DNA of 13,239 bases from Smittium culicis. Taxonomy: Eukaryota > Kickxellomycota > Harpellomycetes > Harpellales > Legeriomycetaceae. Made by a program: the position numbers and the translations under genes. Every line of letters starts with the position of its first letter. The first letter of the stretch is position 1. The stretch is taken from the NCBI GenBank assembly GCA_001970855.1, contig LSSN01001373.1:1-13239 (forward strand). Reading direction: 5' to 3'. Of the stretch, positions 1 through 10,027 are shown one piece after another. Under the pieces are notes generated by a model, which worked only from the letters and a program-made list of their open reading frames with translations, had not been told where the DNA came from and ran no database searches.

Positions 1-198
1 TTTATATTTATATTTATATTTATATTTATATTTATATTTATATTTATATTTATATTTATATTTATATTTATATTTATATTTATATTTATATTTATATTTA
101 TATTTATATTTATATTTATATTTATATTTATATTTATATTTATATTTATATTTATTTTTATATTTATATTTATATTTATATTTATATTTATATTTATA
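1..198. repeat. TTTATA hexanucleotide microsatellite, about 33 units
   Basis: The window opens inside a tandem array of the 6-bp unit TTTATA that runs without length change to about 198. The only interruption seen is an A-to-T change near 156, giving one TTTATT unit. The array is cut by the window edge, so its full length is unknown. It lacks the G-run strand expected of a typical telomere repeat, so it is called a simple AT microsatellite. Such arrays are prone to replication slippage and to assembly error. Confidence 0.97.
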
Positions 199-810
199 AA
201 ACAAAAATATATGCTGTTAGGTATTATTTTTAAAATTTCGGAATTTCACGTATTTGTTGTTGAAATTTAAATTACATCTGCTCAAAAAAATTTCAAAATT
301 ATATATCTTTAATATCTTATAACTATTTAATAAACAAGTTATCGTCTCTAGAGAACCATTAATATATTTTCCGTTTCTATATTTTTAAATAAAAATAAGG
401 CTAATCTATTTCATTGAAATGATTATTTAAATTATCCTAAAAAAAATCTCAATATATAATTATTTAGTTAAAGTAATGAGTAACTAGATAACAAAAATTT
501 TAAAATTATAAAACTAATATATGATATTTTTTGTTCAATTTTTATCGAAATAAGATGGTTCCTAATAGTAGTTTACATTTCATGGCTTTTCTAAAGTAAG
601 ATTGCCTTTGCATTTTTTTATTCGGTGCTGATATTAATAGATTCAGTAGAAATTTTCCATGTGATTTTTTTTATGATCAAAAAATATAAAAAGATAGCTC
701 TAATGAAACCTGTAGTAAAAAAAATCTCATTGAGGCTTAATCTAGGACTCGATTTTCTGAATAATTCCGGGACTGGATTAATATCCCTATCAGTTTTAAT
801 GAGTAAATGA
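199..810. other. AT-rich spacer with no gene seen
   Basis: This stretch contains frequent stops in all frames and A/T runs. A 61-codon open frame at 625-810 ends exactly where the M1 element begins. It has biased Ile/Leu/Lys composition, matches nothing I recognise, and is not called as a gene. No RNA gene, promoter or repeat unit stands out. Confidence 0.6.
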
Positions 811-1054
811 AGGATTCTTTACTATGAAAGCGCTTTTAGACATGTTAAGTTTCAGTATAAGAAATTTCATATTTAATTTTAATCCAGTAAAAAAATCCTA
901 GAGTTACTTTAGCAAATGATACTTTTAAAATGAAATAAATATACAGAAAAAACAAAGTTCCTTTTCAATTCCTCCAATAATTTATAAAATTGGTGAGTAT
1001 TCAGGCCAATAATATTAAGTTGCAACATACTGCTTTCTTCGTTCAGAATCACCC
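811..1054 (+). mobile_element. M1 element copy 1 (MITE-like, diverged)
   Basis: About 244 bp with the two ends of family M1. The left end reads GGATTCTTTACTATGAAAGC and is followed by GCTTTTA. The right end carries AACATACTGCTTTCTTC then GTTCAGAATCACC, which is the inverted counterpart. Internal landmarks shared with the other M1 copies are TTTTAAAATGAAATAAAT, a CCTTTTCAATTC tract, and GGCCAATAATATTAAG just before the right end. It has no coding capacity. It is the most isolated copy, with no M2 element beside it. Its ends are more diverged than those of the copies at 5071 and 12989, which suggests an older insertion. No clear target duplication survives. Confidence 0.8.
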
Positions 1055-4000
1055 AAATATTTTGGTACTCTGCCCAGTGCCTTTATAAACTATAAAAATA
1101 ATTGGTTATTTGAAAGCATTACCGAAATCACAGATAATTGCACAAGAAAATTTTTTTAAAAACTTATTAACCCAACTTTTATATTTCAGCAGCGAATATT
1201 TCAGCAAGAAATTTAATTATTCTCGCCGCGGAATTTTCGATTTTATCTCAGTTGATCTTTCATATCTAGAAAAATTACTTGTTAAAGAGATATCTATATT
1301 GACGTTGGAAACATAACATTCCCCCTTCTATATTATCAATTAAACAATCTCTGAGGCGTTTTGTTTCAAGAGATCTCTTCAGGAAATCAATAGGTATAAT
1401 TTTTTTCTGATAACAGTTGTTTTTCTGAGTTTTTATTTATGGAATACAGGTATTGATTCTATGAGAAATTTTATACCAAGAGATGGGTACTAGGCGCAGA
1501 AATCAAACCCACGCCATTAAGAGCGATTAGAGGTTTCAAATATGCTGAATTTATCTGATAGAGACCATTTTTTTGATTATTTATGTCTACCTGACGCATA
1601 TACGAGATTCAAAGTGACAAATCGAACCTAAAAGGATAATTTTTTTGGTTCTTTGGTACTGTGGTCAATACTTTCTGATATTAACGCTAGGTATGATCAT
1701 TCTATGACTCCAAAATTCTCGGATAAAGAATAAACAGAAGTTTTTTATTATTATACTAAGATCGGTCACTTACAATGTTTATGAGATTTGTCACATATAA
1801 TAGTGATAGTAGCTAATTTAAAATGATATACATACTCGATTTTTGACCACTTTCATAGGTTATACTGGTATTAGACAGATATAAAAAAATTTTAAACATT
1901 GATTTCTGTAAATATCTTCAGCTCCAAATCATCTGAAAAGAACAAGAACCCTTATCATCATAAAAAAAACTCATACAAAATGAAAAATATTCGATTGCCG
2001 ACTTCATGGGAATAACAGTCTACGAATTTCATTTATACAAGATGAAGTTTTTTTTTTGACACGAAATAGTCGATAGAGCATTAAAATATCCATAGGTAGT
2101 GCGATGTAAACTTACTGAACTTTTATAATGAAACTTTAAAGATATTACAATGATTCTTTAAAAATAAGTAATCCTTTGGCATCTATAATGAGTTTTAAAG
2201 TGGTTTTGGTAGTATTTTTAGGCAATTTCACCTGATTTTGACTAAATCCCTAGATATAAGATACTATAAGATGAAACTATCGACAATTTAGAGATAATTA
2301 GAATTAAATCTCAGAAAATTAGATGATAATTAAAACTTAATTTTTTTAACATAACTAATATCATATTCCAATTATCAGCATGTATAAGATATTGAAGTAA
2401 CTAAATTTTTTTAAATTTTAATAATGTATAATAGGTTAACTTCCTTACTACGTTTTGGAATGGATGATTAAAAGATCTAGATTCAAATATTGAATCGTAT
2501 AAATATTTATATTAAAGTAAAAATTATAATATATATTTGAATCTAAAACCACAATCTAATTCAAAACAATCAAAAACCAATTATAAAAAAGTATTTTTGA
2601 AATCATCAACTTTATTACATTAATAAAGTATTTCATTTATCTTAATTATACAAATAATTAAATAGAATCTCGAATTTCTATCAAAAATGCTGATTCAATT
2701 ACTTGATAGATTATATCTAATTGATTCTAACAGCCTTCGCGATATCCTGGAATTTGAAGAATTGGAGTTTTAAGCTTTAGTGATTCAAATGAGTAAGAAG
2801 TTAATTCATGCTAGTCTTCAAAACCATTATATGGAGAAGCTATCTCAGAGGCCGAGTGTCTTAAGGCGTATCTTTTCTATATCATTCTGAAGCTGTAAGA
2901 AAGCTTCTTCAAGTTATAATTATACTCTTTCAAGCAGATATAGACCTTGAGACGGTAAAATAATTGTGTTATGATTACAATTTTCATTATGAGCGTTATT
3001 TACCGATTGTAAAATATTAAATTCACAAAAAAACCTCCTTTTTAAGTAGAAATATAGTATCCAGTCGAGTTCTTCTATAAGAAACTTTCGGACATCCAGG
3101 ATATGTTTTAATGGTTTAAAATAGATTATTTGGTATGTGATACTAAGGATACAGAATCACGTGAAAAAAATTCAGCGAATCCAGTTATTTTTAGCCAGTT
3201 TGGATCACGCTGACTCGAATATAGTGTGCCAAACCTTCAATTAGAAGTAAATTGTTATCTCTATTGTAATCTCCTAATAGAGAATCATTTAGCAAATATT
3301 CTACTGTTAGTCAGATTTATTACGACTTTTATTGATTTTTGGAGGATGCTTCAAAGGAATTCAGAGCTATAATTGTGTTTCTGAAGTAAGAATAAATTTA
3401 GGTGATAATTTACTAGTCATTTTGAAAGATCTTTGTATACATCGTTTCAACTCCGTACTTCTTGAAAATAGTGCTTCCAAAGCCTTTTGATCCGTTAGCG
3501 AATTGAACTCAGGTATTATCATCAGCGAAACTTTTATGATAAGGATTATTCCTTTTTGAGAATAATTATCTTTGATTGAGGTAATGTCTAAAATTTATAA
3601 AACGGTTCTCAAATAATGCTGAAAAAACGGACCTCAGGGTAAATTGTGATATCCATTCCTAGATTTTTCTGAATTTTATGGTAGACTTGATAATCGATGA
3701 AGCTATTTGGATGTTTCAGAGTTAAATTGGTCGATTGTAGGTGGATCAAGTTTTTATACTGCGCTCAACGTTGCACTGTCAATTGAAAACGATGTGCAGT
3801 TAAATGCAATTGAATTAAGTTAAGATTGGATCTCAATATTAAACTCGTACTCGATTGATATGCTATCTTTAATTTAAGCTCGTTTTTACCTCTTGATTGT
3901 TACATCCTTGATAAATTTTTAAATTTAATATTTGTCTTGATGTTTAATATATATATTATTATTTTTTGTGATCCATTTTTTAGATAATTTTAAATTTAAA

Positions 4001-4091
4001 GCTATAATGGCACTTTTTTTACCTTTAATGTTTAAACTTTGTGTTTGAACTATCATTACTAACTATAAGGCTAGCTGGAAAATAACCGAAT
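1055..4091. other. Long gene-free region, possibly decayed sequence
   Basis: About 3 kb with no open frame above about 70 codons. Parts, especially roughly 1440-1700 and 2730-3900, look by eye less AT-rich than the spacers. One frame through 3305-3930 carries somewhat fewer stops than I would expect for this base composition, with stretches of mixed amino acids between them. I could not recognise a protein family in it. A 68-codon frame at 1110-1316 is also unconvincing. A 13-bp inverted repeat (TAGATTCAAATAT at 2478-2490 and its complement at 2533-2545) encloses an AT-rich loop. A GGCCGAGTGTCTTAAGGCG string near 2850 resembles a tRNA D arm but does not fold into a tRNA. Confidence 0.5.
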
Positions 4092-4135
4092 AAATTATTA
4101 AATTATTAAATTATTAAATTATTAAATTATTAAAT
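4092..4135. repeat. 8-bp tandem repeat (AAATTATT), about 5.5 copies
   Basis: The unit AAATTATT is repeated head to tail without visible change over 44 bp and ends in AAAT. It is a simple AT minisatellite in non-coding DNA. No function can be read from it. Confidence 0.95.
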
Positions 4136-5070
4136 ATGTAAAATATACTTTAAAATGGTATTAAAGTTAGCGCCACAGATATTTGATTGCGTGATTATAC
4201 ATGTTTAAATATATGTTTACTACACACTGCTTTCATGCTTGAAATTTCAAATACAGATGCACCTACATTTAAATTATATAGTCGCACATGTATTTATTAT
4301 TTCATATCACGATAAAAAGCTATATGAAGAAACTGAATTCAATCGCTGCGAGTGCCACTGTGAACTCAGAATACACAGTTAAGTATATTTCTCTGATTAT
4401 AGTAGCTATATACGAATTATACGGTCCTATTTAACAGTTAATTCACACATGAGCTTTCAAATCTGTTGTTTTGTAAATTGTAAATTGTTTTATGTTTTTA
4501 TTTTAATAAATTCTTTATTACTTTTATTTCAAATTAAAAGAAAAATTCTAATATTTATATAAAGTATATGTTGATTCATTTGAGTAAACTTATTATTAAT
4601 CCTAAATAATTTTTATTTCGCAATATTTATAAACGCTTATTTCTAACAAAATAATATCATTCAAGAGCTTAAGCTAATCATATTATATCTAATTACTTGG
4701 AGGCAAAAAAAATTTTTTGGTGTTATTTTTGATATAAAACTCTATAAATGAACGTCTTTATTGTATTAGACCACCTTTGCGAAAGAAAATATGGTGAGGG
4801 TTATAATTAAGCGAGCTTAACATTTAATATATGAGAGATCATTTCCAGGAGCGGAACTTTTCCTATTTTAAATTTCCTACTATACATTGCTTTAATTGTT
4901 AGACTTTTTAGAAAATATTTTAGAATGAATAAATTGATACAACCAATAGCTTTACATAATTCACATACGCAAATAGAGTTTTCGAGGAAAAAAAGTTCCA
5001 TCTCAACTAAGAATATCTTAAGTATTATTATCCTAGTTTGAATAAAATATTTTTTTTGAATATCATTTGA
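4136..5070. other. AT-rich spacer with no gene seen
   Basis: No convincing gene. The longest frame is 64 codons on the minus strand (4807-5001). It has three to four Cys near its start and no recognisable domain, no upstream exon-like sequence and no support beyond its length. A short direct repeat TGTAAATT lies near 4473-4487. Nothing else organised was found before the M1 copy at 5071. Confidence 0.55.
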
Positions 5071-5313
5071 GGTATTCTTTACGAAGAGAGCGCTTTTATG
5101 AGTAAAGAGTTAAACTTTAATAAATTCGATATTTATTTGCTATCCAATAATAGTAGTTTAGTATTTTTTTGCGAATAATTCATTTAAAATGAAATAAATT
5201 AATAGAAAAATTTTAATACCTTTCGAGTTCAGTCTATAGTAATTTATAGTTTATTATGTTCAGTTCAACAATTTGAAGCTGTAACAAAGTGCTTTCTTCA
5301 CTCAGAATCTCGC
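5071..5313 (+). mobile_element. M1 element copy 2 (MITE-like)
   Basis: About 243 bp and one of the better preserved M1 copies. The left end is TATTCTTTACGAAGAGAGCG then CTTTTATG. The right end is ACAAAGTGCTTTCTTCACTC then AGAATCTCG. The ends are imperfect inverted repeats of each other. The interior shares GAGTTAAA, ATTCGATATTTATTTGC, CATTTAAAATGAAATAAAT, CCTTTCGAGTTCAG and TGAAGCTGTAACAAAG with the copy at 12989. It has no open frame of note. It is separated from the M2 copy that starts at 5321 by only 7 bp. Confidence 0.88.
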
Positions 5314-5320
5314 ATTCGTT

Positions 5321-5516
5321 TTAACCCTTTCACGGGTAGTAGGCTGTTTTTGGTCTACCAAATATAGCCAACTAAATTCAATAATAGTGATTTAATTCTG
5401 AGATCCAATAGTTTATTGGTATCTGATAGTTTTACTGCAAATAATAAATTCGCTTAAAATCACTGACAAATCATTATATCTGCATTTTTAAAGAATGTTG
5501 GACAGGATAGGGTTAT
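5321..5516 (+). mobile_element. M2 element copy 1 (piggyBac-like MITE)
   Basis: A 196-bp element. The left end is TTAACCCTTTCACGGGTAG and the right end is GGACAGGATAGGGTTAT, so the terminal TTAA is intact on the left and changed to TTAT on the right. The family subterminal block CTGTTTTTGGTCTACCAAAT is followed by AGCCAACT. The centre holds CCAATA...TTATTGG, a small palindrome at about 5403-5420. Ends of the TTAA-CCCT type are typical of the piggyBac superfamily, whose target duplication is TTAA; that assignment is inference from the termini. No transposase is encoded. Confidence 0.85.
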
Positions 5517-5800
5517 TTTAAACACTATAAATTCCACCTATTGATTGGTTCCTAGATGAACTGATATTTATATGAAATCTACGAGTGAAAATATTAATTA
5601 TAAATTTTAGAAAAAAAAATGAGTTAAATGACTCTAGGGGCTATCCTTTAATTTGAAGAAAAAACCAATTTAAAATCTGATACTAAGACGTTGAATATTA
5701 TTAGCTTCACTGTAATAATTACTTTAAACTTTATTTGGTGACGTAGTACATTGGCATATAATTTAAGCCACATATATTTGCAATTTAAATTTGTTTAGCC

Positions 5801-5940
5801 ATTGGTTTATTTTAATTTAAAAAGCCAATAACCGTTTTATTTTTATGATAGAGTTAGTCAAGGATAATAAACCAATAATATAGTCGTAGTATATAGCTTT
5901 TCATATATTTTATAAAGTATAAAATAAAAGTTTAGCCAAT
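5801..5940 (+). promoter_or_regulatory. Probable promoter of the 6179 gene: CCAAT cluster with TATA-like boxes
   Basis: Four CCAAT-type pentamers lie within 140 bp: ATTGG at 5801-5805, and CCAAT at 5825-5829, 5872-5876 and 5936-5940. In fungi CCAAT is the core site of the Hap/NF-Y (CBC) complex. TATA-like sequences TATAAA (5911-5916) and TATAAAAT (5918-5925) lie between the third and fourth, about 255-270 bp before the start codon. The pentamers are visible directly. Their function is inferred, and CCAAT also occurs by chance in AT-rich DNA. Confidence 0.45.
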
Positions 5941-6178
5941 AGTAGCAAGTGAATAATATAAATTTTGGCAGCAGGTATGGAAGTTCGTGTGAATACTAAG
6001 ATTTTAAAAAATTAAAGCTCATACTGCGAGGAAGTGTAATGTAATTCGCCTTTAGGTTAAAAGTATGCTTAAATGCTTACTAACTATAATGTAATTTTAA
6101 ATTTTGTGTACAAACACGACATATTAACTTAATCAATAATCAATTACATTTTCATTTTATTATCTGCATTTATACCAA

Positions 6179-9100
6179 ATGTTTAAGTTTTTTGGCTTTT
6201 CAGAAAATGATAATTCGAATCAAGAACAGAAAAATATAGACAATACAAGCTTAAATAACCAAGATTCATCCAGCAGCATCAAAAAACAATCTATTCTTCA
6301 ATCAAGCATAGTTGGTTTAAAACAACAACCCGAAATAACAAAAATTTCCTTAAATGAAAGAGGTATTGATTTGAATTCCTCAGCAAGTTCATCGCTAATT
6401 CCTGGTTATAAAATCCCAATTAAAACCCATAAAACGACACAAAGTATTTCGAAAATAAGTGTTCATTCTATGGAAATAAATTCTAAGAGACCATCCAGCA
6501 ATCATTCGACCAAAAGCTTTATTACCAAAGATGCTGGATTATCCACAGAGAATGTTTCCATTGATATAGATAAAAAATCTGTCGTAGAAAGTTTACATTT
6601 ATATTCTGACAAAAGTTTAGCATTAGCTCAGTTAATGGACCTTTCTGTAAAGACTGAATCTTCTCCTTCTAAAAAAAAACATAGTGAAGTTCTTAATAGC
6701 TCTCCAGCAATAGAAATTTACCACAAAGGCAATGAAGACATAAGTTCACAGCCTAAAACAGCATTAGTATTTTCAAACAATAACACGAATATTTCTGATT
6801 TACACTCGAATTTTTCTACAAGCGTTGTAGAATCTGAAAATATTCCCGATAAAAGTAGCTCAAAAAGCAAAAAAATTTCAGCTTTTGGAACTTGGCCATG
6901 GAAGTCTAATATAAATTATTCTGACTCTGAGGTAAATATACACGAAGACACAAGAGAAATATCCACAAAAATTTTAACAGATTCTAAACTACTGAATAAA
7001 GATTTATCAATAATTCAGCCCGAGTTCTTTTCTGAGCAAATTGAATTTAATAATGATAAACTCGAATCCCAGCCAAAAATCATCAATAAAAAATGTAATG
7101 CTAACGAACTAATGCCTGTAAATATAGCCTCGGCAAGCATAAGTGGATCTTCTCCTTCAAAACATTACAAGGTTCAAGATACTAGTCTTGAAAACTTACA
7201 AACTAACAAAACAGAAATAAAAACATCTTTTAGTACAATGCCTGACCAAGAAAATGTTAGCAAAAACAATAAATTAGACGTTATTTCACATTTGGATACT
7301 GACAAAGACAAATCTTTAAGCTGGTTTTGGTGGAATAGAAACAAGAAACCAATCGAAAATAATAAAAATGGATCAACTTCTCAAGATGTTTCTGAATTTG
7401 AAAGTAATTTAAATCCCGATTTAATGGTTAGCTCATTAGAAAATTCCACGGACGAATATAAAAAAAAAGCAAATGAATCAAAAGATTGTTTCTGTGAAAT
7501 TCAAGAGCCAAATGAATTATCTATTGATAATAAAGATATTCCTGGTACTTTAGTTGCAGAAAATAGCAATAAAGGAACCGAAAGTAATGATTATGTTCAT
7601 ACTGATTTACATATATCAAAAGTACAAGAGACACAGAAATGGGGCTTCTTTTTTTTTAGAAGCTCTACAATCGAGAATTGCTCAGATACAAACCAGCAAC
7701 ATACTACAGAACTAATTATTAATCAAAGTTTGTATGAAAATGCTGATGAAAATATACCTGGTGATTTGGGAAATGATCAAAAGCAGACTAACACCATAAA
7801 CCAAAGTTCATCGAGCACATTAAAGCTAGAACTAGCCAGCAGCAATGAGAAAAAGGTTGGAACCGCCGGAAAAGATGTGCTATCTGATAAAAATAAATCT
7901 ATTGTCGAGCCAAAGCTCATTTTTCAGACCGATCTCATAGAAGATAACAACCTTATCTCAAATATAAAGGCCAAGTGTAGGATTTCTTTTGCTAGAAAAA
8001 TGTTTAACAGTATCAAATCCATGATTTATTATCCATTTGAAGGTAGATTTTTGGGATTGCAAGAAACACTATGTTCTTTATCAGGCAATCAACAAGAACA
8101 AAGCCCTCTCATAAACCTCAAATCTAGGTCGCCACAAGAAAATTCTATACATATTGCAGCTGAAAGCGTAAAAAAGGTTGTCATAATAGGCATCCATGGG
8201 TGGTTTCCCAACAAACTTGTGCAAATGGTCGCGGGTGAGCCTACTGGGCGCTCAGAAAAATTCTGTGACAAGATGAAATCATCAATGCTGGACTATTTAC
8301 TCGAAGAACATGGGATCGAGTTTGAAGAGTCTAGTTTAGTGGTAATGCCTTTAGTTGCTCAAGGAAAAATAGAGTATAGAGTAGAAAAACTGCTTGATCA
8401 GTTGATTTTTTACGATGAGGTAGAAGAAATTGAATATAGCGAACCACCACATGAATCTAATAATACTAAAAAAGAAAAAATAAACGTCATTGAGAAATCT
8501 AGAGCGGCAAGTAATTCACAAAAGTCAACAAATGGAATTCCTAATTTTGAAAAGATTGATAATAAGAAAAGATCAGACAGCGTTACAGAAAGCATTAACA
8601 CTATAAACTTTAACAAATTGCCGATTGATACAGCAGTCCCTAATAAAAAAGAAAGGGTAAAACTTATATCAGAAGCAGACACTGTGCTTGTTGTAACACA
8701 CTCCCAAGGAACTCCTGTTTCAGTGTTAGTACTTGATAGATTAATTGAACTTGGAATAGTAAAGCCACGCAAACAAAGGGTAGGGATGTTAGCAATGGCA
8801 GGAATAAACCATGGCCCATTTCCAGGGCTTAAAGATAATGTGGTTATCAAATATATAGAGCACGATGCAGCACGTGAGCTATTTCACTTTAATGACCCTA
8901 CAAACGATTTAGTGATGGTTTATATTTCAGCTCTCGGAGCTATACTTCAAAAAGGTGTCCGTTTAGTCTGTGTGGCATCCTGGGTTGATGAAGTTGTTCC
9001 ATTCCATTCTGCTTTAATGCACTCAGTATCTCATCCAAATATTTATAGAGCAGTTTGCGTATCGAGCCCTATAAAGCCTAGCTTTTTAACTAAGCTGGCT

Positions 9101-10027
9101 ATTTTTTTAATCAAACTCCGTAATGCTGGTTTGAGCGATTATGATCTGGCGCTATATATTAGCGAATCAATTGCAGGAACATTGTGGCCAGGGGCTGTAA
9201 GCGGGCATTCTTCAATCTATGAAGAAGAGGAGGTTTACAAGTTAATGTTTAAATGGTTATTGTATTCTTCGTCTAGCCTTCCTCCAGTTGTTGAGCCTGA
9301 TGACGGGTATTTTGAGAATTTTATAGGCGTAAAAAATGGTTTTTTTGGTAAGAATAAAAATTTTAGCGAGAGTAATTTTAACAGAAGTAACGAATCAGAT
9401 ATTCAACTAGGCTGTGTAGAATCAATCACTACAAACATTTTTTCATTTTTCGAAAACGTTTTAAATCTTGCAACTTATGGCTATAAATGGACATTCAATA
9501 AAACAGGAAGTCTGTTATTAAATGTTTATTCATTAATAAGGCGCAGAAGAATAAGGCAGAATCAAGACGAAGTAAATAACAGGCTATTAGGCGAAATCGA
9601 AAGCGATGACAGTGATTCTGCAAGTTCCAATGTTAATAGACTTTTTTCAAGCCATAATGGGGCTCGTTTATCTACTGATTTTGGCATGACCAAAATGGAA
9701 TCAATGCACCCTAGTTTATACAGTGAATTTAACAGACAATCAACAAGTAAAGCTAGCACAGATTTAAAGTCTGATACCAATTTAAAATTTAATAAAATAA
9801 ACCCGCATATGACATACTCTCCATTTGACGCTAAAAAAATACTGAACCCTTATTACCTTCCCTGGATAATGCGAAGAATTTGCGCCAGCAAGACAATTAA
9901 TTCTAATCCCGAATTCAGGCATGACTTAGTTGAGCTTATTAGTGAATATCATCATTGGGAGCCTGAATCTAAGGCAGAAAAGTTATTAAAGCACCAATTA
10001 GAACCATTAAAGTCTATGTACTTTTAA
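6179..10027 (+). CDS. Fungal alpha/beta-hydrolase-fold protein of the YML020W type, with long disordered N-terminal half
   Basis: Intronless 1282-codon gene, clearly richer in G+C than its flanks. Residues 1 to about 600 are a Ser/Asn/Lys/Asp-rich, probably disordered region. It is interrupted by short aromatic motifs: FKFFGF at 2-7, FGTWPWKS at 236-243, SWFWWNRN at 381-388 and WGFFFFRSS at 488-496. The hydrolase core starts with VVIIGIHGWFP (His673-Gly674, a likely oxyanion-side HG). It contains VVTHSQGTP with nucleophile Ser842, SWVDEVVP with likely acid Asp937, and VSGHSSIY with likely His1010. A low-complexity linker of about 84 residues (746-829) splits the core before the nucleophile strand. 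A basic stretch, IRRRRIRQ, follows near 1120. The tail has LPWIMRR and a final HHWEPESK...LKHQLEPLKS, which resembles the natural C-terminus of this family. The start at 6179 is chosen because the aromatic MF-FGF opening repeats the later motifs. The family's substrate and cellular role are not known to me; a lipase or esterase activity is only suggested by the triad. The stop codon lies in the TTAA at the end of an M2 transposon. Family recognition is from memory, without a search. Confidence 0.93.
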   Translation: MFKFFGFSENDNSNQEQKNIDNTSLNNQDSSSSIKKQSILQSSIVGLKQQPEITKISLNERGIDLNSSASSSLIPGYKIPIKTHKTTQSISKISVHSMEINSKRPSSNHSTKSFITKDAGLSTENVSIDIDKKSVVESLHLYSDKSLALAQLMDLSVKTESSPSKKKHSEVLNSSPAIEIYHKGNEDISSQPKTALVFSNNNTNISDLHSNFSTSVVESENIPDKSSSKSKKISAFGTWPWKSNINYSDSEVNIHEDTREISTKILTDSKLLNKDLSIIQPEFFSEQIEFNNDKLESQPKIINKKCNANELMPVNIASASISGSSPSKHYKVQDTSLENLQTNKTEIKTSFSTMPDQENVSKNNKLDVISHLDTDKDKSLSWFWWNRNKKPIENNKNGSTSQDVSEFESNLNPDLMVSSLENSTDEYKKKANESKDCFCEIQEPNELSIDNKDIPGTLVAENSNKGTESNDYVHTDLHISKVQETQKWGFFFFRSSTIENCSDTNQQHTTELIINQSLYENADENIPGDLGNDQKQTNTINQSSSSTLKLELASSNEKKVGTAGKDVLSDKNKSIVEPKLIFQTDLIEDNNLISNIKAKCRISFARKMFNSIKSMIYYPFEGRFLGLQETLCSLSGNQQEQSPLINLKSRSPQENSIHIAAESVKKVVIIGIHGWFPNKLVQMVAGEPTGRSEKFCDKMKSSMLDYLLEEHGIEFEESSLVVMPLVAQGKIEYRVEKLLDQLIFYDEVEEIEYSEPPHESNNTKKEKINVIEKSRAASNSQKSTNGIPNFEKIDNKKRSDSVTESINTINFNKLPIDTAVPNKKERVKLISEADTVLVVTHSQGTPVSVLVLDRLIELGIVKPRKQRVGMLAMAGINHGPFPGLKDNVVIKYIEHDAARELFHFNDPTNDLVMVYISALGAILQKGVRLVCVASWVDEVVPFHSALMHSVSHPNIYRAVCVSSPIKPSFLTKLAIFLIKLRNAGLSDYDLALYISESIAGTLWPGAVSGHSSIYEEEEVYKLMFKWLLYSSSSLPPVVEPDDGYFENFIGVKNGFFGKNKNFSESNFNRSNESDIQLGCVESITTNIFSFFENVLNLATYGYKWTFNKTGSLLLNVYSLIRRRRIRQNQDEVNNRLLGEIESDDSDSASSNVNRLFSSHNGARLSTDFGMTKMESMHPSLYSEFNRQSTSKASTDLKSDTNLKFNKINPHMTYSPFDAKKILNPYYLPWIMRRICASKTINSNPEFRHDLVELISEYHHWEPESKAEKLLKHQLEPLKSMYF

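Noticed and set aside
1110..1316. 68-codon plus-strand open frame.
   Set aside because: Its length is not unusual for the region, no domain is recognised, and nothing around it suggests a gene.
1440..1900. Possible remnant of a retrotransposon reverse transcriptase.
   Set aside because: No frame shows recognisable reverse transcriptase motifs, and stop density in the frames translated is about what chance predicts.
2848..2935. Possible tRNA-Leu/Ser gene: GGCCGAGTGTCTTAAGGCG resembles a D arm (A box).
   Set aside because: The flanking bases give no paired acceptor stem, the would-be anticodon stem does not pair, and no convincing T arm follows. At best it is a chance match or a remote pseudogene.
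4807..5001. 64-codon minus-strand open frame with several Cys near its start.
   Set aside because: The Cys spacing does not form a known zinc motif, there is no recognised similarity, and no promoter or exon context is visible.
7640..7665. T-run flanked by GCTTCT and AGAAGC inside the coding region, as a possible programmed frameshift or hairpin.
   Set aside because: The reading frame is open on both sides without a shift and the run encodes the aromatic motif WGFFFF, so no frameshift needs to be invoked.
8410..8850. 146-codon minus-strand open frame.
   Set aside because: It lies opposite the hydrolase core of the 6179 gene, whose strand carries the conserved motifs; this is a shadow frame. 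The same applies to 8089-8271 and 9562-9780.
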